Assembly: GCF_001949145.1 (NCBI RefSeq)
Contig: NW_019091372.1
Location: forward strand, 2,277,250-2,292,072
DNA length: 14,823 nt
Direction: 5' to 3'
Source: Acanthaster planci
Lineage: Eukaryota; Echinodermata; Asteroidea; Valvatida; Acanthasteridae
Position 1 is the first letter of the stretch; every line of letters begins with the position of its first letter. A program made the translations under genes and the position numbers. Shown here piece after piece: positions 8,524-14,823 of the stretch. The notes under the pieces were generated by a model. The model made no database searches. It was given only the letters and a program-made list of their open reading frames with translations, and had not been told where the DNA came from.

Positions 8524-9084
8524 CTGAGAGAAGTTGTGAATAGCCTGCTCACAATTCCCTAGGACGACGGTATACCCTAGATCGGCCTGCTGGATGTACA
8601 TGGTTAAGGCTAAAAAATTAAGAGACAGGTGTACATGTACACGTACACCTTGGTGAGCCTCTTTGAAACAGGAAATAAATTGGCAATTTGAATGTTGGTG
8701 TACATGGCCGAACGCTTTTATGTGCTGTATTTCCTGCTGTGAATAATCCCCGGAATAACCAACAGCAAACCGCATGTGCTACTGGGACGTATACCAACAG
8801 CTCTGTAGGACGAGAGAATGACAGTTGTAGAGTAGTTGGCTGTGATTTGGGGATATTTGGGCACATGATCAGACGCGAGGAGAAAAAAGAAAGAGATTGA
8901 GATTTCCTGACTTCTTGTAAATTGTACACGTACGTGTATTTTCCCTGGATGTGGCCTCCCTGACACATTGAGCGACTGTCGTCATATAGCATGCTGTCAA
9001 AAATCTACCTGTGTGATTGTGATGTGTCCCTTATCCGCAGTCGTGCATTGGTGTCTGTGTAGGATTATATGAATATTCTCCCAG
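8524..9084. other. Unassigned
   Basis: It contains TACATGTACACGTAC (8632-8646) and TACACGTACGTGTA near 8925. A frame following CCCTTATCCGCAG at about 9041 reads SCIGVCVGLYEYSPSG and ends at a TGA near 9125. It overlaps the next candidate in another frame and is not called separately. Confidence 0.4.
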
Positions 9085-9189
9085 TGGATCAGCTCCTTTG
9101 GATTTTTTGATGAAATGTTCAGCATGACATTTGAGGACGGCAGACACCGCCAGGAGCGTACGATGGAAAATCTGAATGGCAACTATAGG
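9085..9189 (+). CDS. Candidate internal exon ending in a strong donor
   Basis: TATTCTCCCAG is a fair acceptor just before 9085, and AACTATAGG followed by GTAAGGAT is a near-consensus donor after 9189. The 105 bases give 35 codons, phase 0 at both ends. The peptide begins WISSFGFFDEMFSMTFEDGR and ends RTMENLNGNYR: an aromatic, slightly hydrophobic first half and a charged second half. If the exon is instead a first exon, the ATG at 9115 would be the start. An overlapping frame from an upstream acceptor (about 9042) is also open for about 28 codons and ends at a TGA. No domain is recognised. Confidence 0.38.
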
Positions 9190-9491
9190 GTAAGGATCAA
9201 ACCCTTCCCCGTTCTCCCCCCTCCCTCTTATACCTGTATTAGTCCACTCCCAGATGGGAGACTGATAATCCCTTTCAAGTGCCAACGTGACTTCACTGTA
9301 CCCGTATGGAGGTCCTCAGGTGTGGCTTTGGTGTTTCACAGCTTCCTCTCTGAATCTCATTTTTGAGAAGTGACCAGTGCCCGTGACCACTGCAGTACCT
9401 ACCCCTGCTTGAAGTATGCACCAGGGTTCTAATGCACACAAGTGCTAGCTTACATAACTAAAGGTGCATATATCAGACTGTCCAATGAAGA
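9190..9491. other. Unassigned, intron-like
   Basis: No feature is supported. It lies between a candidate donor and the target duplication of the hAT-like element. Confidence 0.4.
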
Positions 9492-10003
9492 TTCCCCTGT
9501 ACGGCTGTGCTGAATATCCCAATAATCGATCGATTATCAAACATTTGAATAGTATAATCCGAATTTGAATATTCAATTGCAAAATTCATGAAAAGGAAGG
9601 GAGAATTTTTTTTTGTTTTAAATGAGAAAAAGTTGCACTATGGAGGCTTGTTTCAAGCAGATGCAAATGAAAAGCGACAGAAATCTTGCAATTCAAAAAG
9701 TTAATTACTCATTAAAAAATTAAAAAGCAACAGAAATTTTCAACAGGGCAAGAACCAAGAAGTATTTTTCGTCTCTTAAATTTTGCTAAATCTCAGCTGG
9801 AGATACTCCTGGACTGTTTTAATTTATTTAAGAAGCTAATGTCATGTACAACTGTGTGTGTGTTGTTTGCAACTGATTTTATATATGGTTTGTTTATCAG
9901 CAATCTGCCTATTGGTACTACTGAATAGTTGGATATTTGATCGAATCAAATGTCGAATGTTCGAATAGTGAATTATTCAAATTGACTCAGCCCTATTCCC
10001 CAG
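9492..10003. mobile_element. hAT-like MITE (body 9500-9995) with 8-bp target-site duplication
   Basis: TTCCCCTG at 9492-9499 and TTCCCCAG at 9996-10003 form an 8-bp target-site duplication with one mismatch. Between them, a 496-bp AT-rich body starts TACGGCTGTGCTGA and ends TTGACTCAGCCCTA, whose reverse complement is TAGGGCTGAGTCAA; the ends match in about 10 of 14 bases. Subterminal sequence on both sides is rich in ATTCGAAT and TTTGAATA words. A perfect 16-bp palindrome, ATAATCGATCGATTAT, lies at 9522-9537. An 8-bp duplication and ends with a GGGCTG core fit the hAT superfamily. No transposase-like frame exists inside, so it would have moved with enzymes supplied elsewhere. The mismatches in duplication and TIRs suggest an old insertion. 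Confidence 0.78.
9522..9537. repeat. 16-bp perfect palindrome in the hAT-like MITE
   Basis: ATAATCGATCGATTAT is identical on both strands and lies just inside the left terminus. Confidence 0.6.
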
Positions 10004-10157
10004 CGTGTGCTGGGTACAGTGGAGAAATGACTATTTTTACACCTGTATATACCTGTACTTGTAAATATGTCTCACAAGTGTGGGTTGATACCTTTGAGCC
10101 TCTCAAATTACGTGACTTGTTGAAACAAAGTACATGTGTAAACACTGATGTTTTCAG

Positions 10158-10250
10158 CTGGTTAATGTCGTCGTCCATGCAGTATTGCAGTCTGTAACCA
10201 AGGATGAACAATGCCTTACTAAGGAAGGCCTTTACAACTGCAACAGCTTG
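10158..10250 (+). CDS. Candidate internal exon just left of the second large repeat element
   Basis: AACACTGATGTTTTCAG is a good acceptor just before 10158; AGCTTG followed by GTGACT is a weaker donor. The 93 bases give 31 codons, phase 0 at both ends. The peptide begins LVNVVVHAVLQSVTKDEQCL and ends near LYNCNSL: an amphipathic, probably helical first half, then a polar Cys-containing part. The frame continues open past the donor into the inverted-repeat element and stops near 10315, which would make an aberrant transposon-derived tail if the donor were not used. It lies beyond the hAT-like MITE, which would then sit in the upstream intron. No family is recognised. Confidence 0.35.
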
Positions 10251-10258
10251 GTGACTAG

Positions 10259-10866
10259 GGGTCGATTTCATGAAACGCTAAGACGTGTCTTGAGATCTTG
10301 GGATCAACTTCACTAAACTTGAGTTCACGTTCAACAAGCCCTAACTTCTTCAGGAACTCTTCCTAGCTTACATGTAAGATTGGTCTGAGGGTTGTCTTAT
10401 CTCATTGATGCGTGCAGTAATTATCAAAGTGAGAGACGAGTATTGCCCTAGAGCTATAAATGTAACAGTTTTGTTGGATGAAAACTAGCTGCAGAAACAG
10501 ACATGATTGTGTTTTCATATATAATTAGGTAGCAAAATGCCGAAAACTATAACAGTACGGGAAAACCTATTTGTCATGTTAAAATGGAAATATCAAAATG
10601 ATTGGAAGCATACATGAGTCAGCTGTTCTGCCACAGGTTTCTTGTTCTGGCTTTTTCCTTTATTTTCAATGACTCTTTTCATCAAAGGGCACAACGAAAC
10701 ATGAAACAGCCACCAAATTTCTAGTTACGACCTATCTTTCTTAAGATAGGTTTGATGAAATCAATCTTGAAACCCTCAGCAAAGATTAATCGTAGACTTG
10801 GGACTCATCTTCAGCCCTAAGATACATGTAAGTTGCAAGATAAGATGAGTTTCGTGAAATCGGCCC
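10259..10866. mobile_element. Foldback-type repeat with GGGYCGATTTCAYGAAAC ends, apparently composite
   Basis: GGGTCGATTTCATGAAAC at 10259-10276 is matched in inverted orientation at 10849-10866 (GTTTCGTGAAATCGGCCC), 16 of 18 bases, both differences being transitions. A third, diverged copy of the same end lies inside, inverted, at about 10750-10763 (GTTTGATGAAATCA), next to a perfect hairpin CCTATCTT/AAGATAGG at 10731-10750. Three ends suggest two related elements, one inserted beside or into the other, or one with an internal duplication. Many short words of the AAGATNAGNTT type recur near the ends. No target duplication or coding frame is apparent. Confidence 0.62.
10731..10750. repeat. 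Perfect 8-bp hairpin inside the 10259-10866 element
   Basis: CCTATCTT, 4-base loop, AAGATAGG. It directly abuts the internal copy of the element end. Confidence 0.65.
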
Positions 10867-11241
10867 GGTTTGTCTGACCCTTGATGGCTTTCATTTCTGG
10901 ACTGTGACAATACGCAAATGGCAATAAGTGCCACTTTTATACCCATCCAACCCTCTCTCAGTTGCCTGCAGTCAGTTTCTACAGCTTGCAGATTGTGAAA
11001 AATAAGTTGTAGGGACAAATGGTACACTGCTGAAGCTCTTCGATATTTCATAATTTTGGAAAAATTGTATGCTTTTCAAATGGATGTACATGTATATATG
11101 ATTTGGGAATAAACCCTTCATACATGCATGTACCTGTACATGTGTATACATGTGTGGTGCGTACAAGAACACTTACATGTACATGAATTTATTCCTGTAT
11201 CTGTCCAAGCTTTGCTGAGTTTCCTTCCTTGTTTTTTCCAG

Positions 11242-11301
11242 CAGTGTTGGCACTCAACTTTTAAGTGGATTGTAAAGACATCATCGCAAGTGAAACTTTG
11301 A
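11242..11301 (+). CDS. Candidate short or terminal exon behind a very strong acceptor
   Basis: TTTCCTTCCTTGTTTTTTCCAG (11220-11241) is the best polypyrimidine tract plus AG in the window. The frame entering directly reads QCWHSTFKWIVKTSSQVKL and stops at TGA (11299-11301); the other two frames stop sooner. It could be a terminal exon of 19 codons, or an internal exon ending at 11289 where CAA is followed by GTGAAA (16 codons, phase 0). No polyadenylation signal lies immediately downstream, which weakens the terminal reading. The call rests mainly on the acceptor. Confidence 0.28.
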   Translation, partial: QCWHSTFKWIVKTSSQVKL

Positions 11302-13092
11302 AATGGCCACCTGTATAAACAGTTTAACAAACGATGCTTTAAACATGTGTCCTGTACACGAACGTGTGTAAAAAGAAAAAAGTGAAACGTTCAGAAACAT
11401 GGAAAGTGAGAGGAAAAATAGCTACTTCTGCATAGAGTGTGTTATCGTATTCACTAACCCTAACAGTACCGGGCATTGTTTGGCTTAGAGTCCTCAGTTC
11501 TACAAAATACTACGTAACACTCTGAGCCTGAAGGACCTAGCGCTACAGATGACTATTTCTGGCTAGGTTTTTTCCATTGGTTACTCGTACAGAGAACAAT
11601 GAAACCGTGCATTCTTAGCACCGCAGCACTGTATGGTACATTGTCTTCTCGATTGTATTTTATGGCGTCAGAGAATAATAATGTCGTGTCCTCTTACAAG
11701 CGACAGGGCTGAGTACTACATTTTACTACTAAATACTGGCAGTACTCTGGACAGGCCCCTAATTGGAGTGCTCAGGACTGTTAGGGCTAATGGTACTGTT
11801 CACATCTGCATTGGTAGTTGATTGCTGTACATTGCGTCTTTTGTACACCAAAAATAAATAAATTCCGTTGCCTGCCTGGAAACTTAAGAGCAGGAGCATT
11901 GTTCCTTTGCATGGGAGAGAATTAAAAAATGCCCACCAAAATAATACATTCGTAAAGGAAAAATTGTTCTGTATGTACATGTATGTATGTGCCAGATAAA
12001 ATTTGATAACACAATCTGACAGATGTGTCCTGCTACAAGTCACCATGGTTACTGTGGGTGATAGTGTACAGATACGTGTACATGTAAGTAAAATTAAGGT
12101 TGAAGTGCTTTCAAGGGTTGTTGAAATATTTATCAGCATATGGGCTAGTATTATAGAGTATGGCCTTACTGGTTGATACAGTGCGCATTCCGGTGCATGA
12201 CGTAAATGTATTCCGGGTACAGGTACTTAACGATTTTGCACTTTGGTTGGCGAATCTTGAAAGTGTTAGCTATCTGAATTCTATTGATTCAGTGATGAGT
12301 CATTGCTTGATGTTTGTACACTGAATGGCAAAGATCATTTGTAGACACCGCACATGTGCATATGCGTAGTTTTAGTGCATACAATTGTGTAATGTCCAAT
12401 CCCATTGAAATGCTTCATTTCATATTAATTGTTAGCAATCTCCTAAAAAGTTATTGAATGGGCATGGTACGGTACCAGTACATGAACATATAACATGTAT
12501 ACAAAATACATGTACATGTACACATGATCAAAAATGTAGACCCTTCACAGTTGGTACTCGGTAATACATGTAGTTCCTTCAACATGGCAAGGAACCATTC
12601 GAAAAACAATAAGTGCAGTCCTTTTATTTCTGGATGGAAACAATACCACATCTATGTCTACAGTACCTGTCCCATTTTGATAGCAGCAGCAAGACCGGGA
12701 AGTTGGACTTTTAAAAAGTCCTACTTTAAATGAGAAAAAGGAAAGAGAAGATGAAGCTACATGTATCTAGAGACCAATAATACCTCTCTCGGGTGGAAGC
12801 TAGATCTCTAAATTGGAGCAAAAGGCCACTGTGGAATTCTTTTCTCTACGTGTATAGTGATTTTACCTGCTGGTACATGTACGATAGCTCAACATTGATT
12901 TCCCTTATGACTTGTGCAGACATCTCAAAATTGATAAAGCTCAAGAGCTGGTGGGCCATCTGCAGGCCCTTCGACCCTTGCCAGCTAGCTAGAGCTTCAC
13001 CCCTGACCCCTACGGGGGGGGGGCATTACAGGCCCATGGACCCCATGCTAAGAGCCACTCTACATGTACACGTACCTGCTTGGCTTTCCCAG
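11302..13092. other. Long unassigned stretch
   Basis: No gene is supported. It holds about eight scattered TACATGTA words, AATAAATAAA near 11851, and a run of ten G (13014-13023). The words CTAACCCTAACAGTACC near 11456 and AGGACTGTTAGGGCTA near 11774 form a weak inverted pair that may be an eroded element about 330 bp long. A 142-codon frame from 12793 crosses a TACATGTACACGTACC word and is not convincing upstream of 13093. Confidence 0.4.
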
Positions 13093-13293
13093 ATATCACA
13101 ACTGAACCGTCCTACGGTACTTTTTACCTCCCTACTGCACCCGCCCCCTCACATTTTTACGTACTGGAACATATGGGGACTTTCCACTTGCCACTTTTCA
13201 ATGCAATCCTTGGATATCTGAGATATATCTCCGTCCTCGCTAACTGGAACTTCCTGTGCTCTTGGCACATACCGGATCAAGCTCCTGTCAATG
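13093..13293 (+). CDS. Candidate exon behind a good acceptor, frame ambiguous
   Basis: CTTGGCTTTCCCAG precedes 13093. Entering in phase 1, the frame stays open for 67 codons to AATG followed by GTATAT and would read on to a TGA at about 13319. It reads ITTEPSYGTFYLPTAP early and LPLFNAILGYLRYISVL later, with a hydrophobic stretch that could be a membrane helix. Entering in phase 0, a second frame is open to a TGA near 13221. Two open frames in one segment is what low stop-codon content by chance would also give, so this is a weak call. No family is recognised. Confidence 0.27.
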
Positions 13294-13725
13294 GTATATT
13301 AATATTTTCCAGGATGTGATGTGAAAAAAAAAATCCCCCAAAATCTGTATCACATGATTGCATATTATACATGTAGCTTTCAGTGATTTGATCCTAAAAT
13401 TGCCACGTATTGGCTGTTCGAATAGCAGACTATAGAGAATGGATTTCCTCACTGTGAACTTTCACATGAATGCCACAATTCCTGTCCCCGTAATGGCACT
13501 GCTTTCCAAGTGAAAGCTTGACCTAACACCGGTTCATAAGTTTTGGTACATGCATTTGTCATGTTAACGTTCTGAGCTTGTAAAAGATGCCAAAAATGTG
13601 ATCAACTTTATTCTTTAGAACCGCCGTTTAATTGCATTCAAAATGACCCGTACAATGTGGGTCTACATGTACATGTACGTTTATATGGCTTTGTCTTGCT
13701 GCTTGCTTGTCTTATTAATCAAAAG
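13294..13725. other. Unassigned, intron-like
   Basis: It contains an A-run near 13325 and TACATGTACATGTA at 13664-13677. No gene is supported. Confidence 0.4.
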
Positions 13726-13863
13726 ACAGTCCTGTCAAAAGCTTGCTTGAAAAGTTATTTATTAACTGAGCAAACACGTTTAGCGGAACCAATCCTGGAT
13801 AAGACTAACGTCAGACGAGGGTATACTATTGGCAGAAGTGCCTTCTGTTATCTACATGAAATA
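13726..13863 (+). CDS. Candidate internal exon ending at GTAAGAG donor
   Basis: CTTGCTTGTCTTATTAATCAAAAG is a moderate acceptor before 13726 (a second AG lies four bases on), and GAAATA followed by GTAAGAG is a good donor after 13863. The 138 bases give 46 codons, phase 0 at both ends. The peptide begins TVLSKACLKSYLLTEQTRLA and later contains DKTNVRRGYTIGRSAF and YLHEI. It is mixed polar with scattered basic residues, probably a folded segment. The frame reads on into the putative intron for 12 codons before a TGA. No family is recognised. Confidence 0.33.
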
Positions 13864-14823
13864 GTAAGAGGAAAATTGATTGCAAGTACCAGTGATCCAT
13901 GAAAGCCTCACAGGTTAGTGTAGCTGACTATATCGATAACCAACCATCGATATGCAAGTTTCCGTATGTCTCCCCACACAGCAATTTTCAATGGGGACAA
14001 GCGTCCACATCCTTTCCACACTTCCGAAAATGTCCATTGCATACAGTCACAGCGTGTCATAGTGGACCCTACAACGAGGAACCAATAAGGAAAAAAAAAA
14101 GGAAAAGTACGGGGGTGCGCTGTCACAGACTTTGGAAAAAGAAAATCCGGAGGGGAATGCCGAGCACGTTGCAGCAAGAACAGGGAAGGAAATGTCGAAA
14201 TACATGTAGATATTACCGCGGTGGATTCTTAACGCCGTTGACTGTCGTACATCTCATCTTGCCGAGTTGTGCCTTTGCCATTTTTATTGCAATTGCTGAA
14301 GGATGAAAAGAAACGGATGATCATGTAGGTAAGTGGGAACTTTCTGGTGTTGTCCTGTCTTCTTGTGACAGCGTTTAGTGGAACTGCTGGGCAGAAATGA
14401 TGCCTTACATGTACATTGCACTGTTAGTGGTCTCTATTGGTTTGTTCCTCCCTTTTCAAGGCAAAGTTTGTCTGTGTGAGTGTTGTAGTGGAGTCTAGCA
14501 CTAGTCTTTTACGTACATCACAGTACAAGCCATTTAGTCACATGTGAAGTTACCATAGATTGTATGATTTGCCGTGGGTTTGTGGACTTGTCTTCTGTGA
14601 GGGAAACTTTCTGAGGTCTTCACGTACATTGTACCGTACGTGTTTTGTGTTTGCGTGAGATTTGCCAGAGCATGGAGGAGAGACTTTTTCTTGTTTTAGG
14701 CATGTGAGTACATGCATATCCTAGTACATATACATGTATGCCTATATCGATGTACATGTACATGTGTGTACTGTACGGCGGCTAGAGTCGTTCGAGTATG
14801 TTAATTTCTGTAGAGTGTACATA
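13864..14823. other. Unassigned right end of the window
   Basis: It contains a short hairpin, ATATCGAT/ATCGATAT with an 8-base loop (13930-13953). An acceptor-like GTCTCCCCACACAG before about 13981 is followed by frames open for 34 or more codons, one ending at a TAA near 14088 and another running on through an A-rich KKKRK-like stretch. A consensus GTAAGT near 14331 has an in-frame stop just before it. None of these makes a convincing exon. TACATGTA words recur at 14201, 14406, 14731 and 14753. Confidence 0.4.
13930..13953. repeat. Perfect 8-bp inverted repeat
   Basis: ATATCGAT, loop AACCAACC, ATCGATAT. No function is evident. Confidence 0.5.

Noticed and set aside
13014-13023. Run of ten G as a quadruplex site
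   Set aside because: It is one run only; four spaced G-tracts are not present, so it is a homopolymer, not a supported quadruplex.
12793-13221. 142-codon plus-strand frame
   Set aside because: It passes through a TACATGTACACGTACC word and a run of ten G, has no start context or domain, and only its last part follows a splice-like site; that part is listed separately with low confidence.
13981-14306. Open frame after GTCTCCCCACACAG with a KKKRK-like basic stretch
   Set aside because: The basic residues come from a run of ten A. Two other frames are also open for about 25-35 codons, and no donor fits.
1-14823. tRNA, rRNA, snRNA, CRISPR array, bacterial operon or viral gene
   Set aside because: I looked for B-box-like GGTTCGANNCC, regularly spaced repeats and long clustered frames, and found none. 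The GTTCGAAT near 13416 lacks a matching A box and fold.

Overview
This window looks like nuclear DNA from an intron-rich animal. No bacterial gene organisation is visible: there is no long ORF, operon, Shine-Dalgarno-led gene, CRISPR array, tRNA or rRNA. The longest open stretch is 162 codons on the minus strand, and the longest ones on the plus strand run through simple repeats. The composition is moderately AT-rich. There are several short terminal-inverted-repeat (TIR) elements and a very strong excess of the self-complementary octamer TACATGTA (about 54 perfect copies counted by eye; less than one expected). From memory this word is common in marine invertebrate genomes such as amphioxus and echinoderms, so I favour a marine invertebrate, possibly a deuterostome. 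I cannot name the species.

Layout. 1-640 is unassigned. 641-1070 is a compact TIR element ending exactly at TTAA on both sides (piggyBac-like MITE). 1071-1409 is unassigned. 1410-2885 is a dense field of TACATGTA and related words. 2939-3179 is a second short TIR element. 3279-4637 holds two neighbouring exon-like segments with matching phase and hydrophilic coding potential, the best protein-coding signal in the window. 5315-6541 holds three weaker exon-like segments and some small repeats. 6782-6987 looks like a degraded mobile-element relic, and 7452-7531 is a 30-bp minisatellite. 8376-8523 is a minus-strand exon candidate. 9085-9189 and 10158-10250 are plus-strand exon candidates, and they flank a 496-bp hAT-like MITE at 9500-9995 with an 8-bp target duplication. 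10259-10866 is a further inverted-repeat element, apparently composite. 11242-11301, 13093-13293 and 13726-13863 are further weak exon candidates. The rest reads as intron or intergenic DNA.

I recognised no protein family with confidence, and every exon call rests on splice-site consensus plus an open frame. Short open segments beside AG and GT are common by chance, so some of these calls will be wrong. Several plus-strand candidates are phase 0 at both ends and could in principle be joined, but my search favoured phase 0, so that agreement is weak evidence for one gene. I found no new multi-gene system. The clearest unusual features are the TACATGTA word family and the cluster of small non-autonomous DNA transposons.
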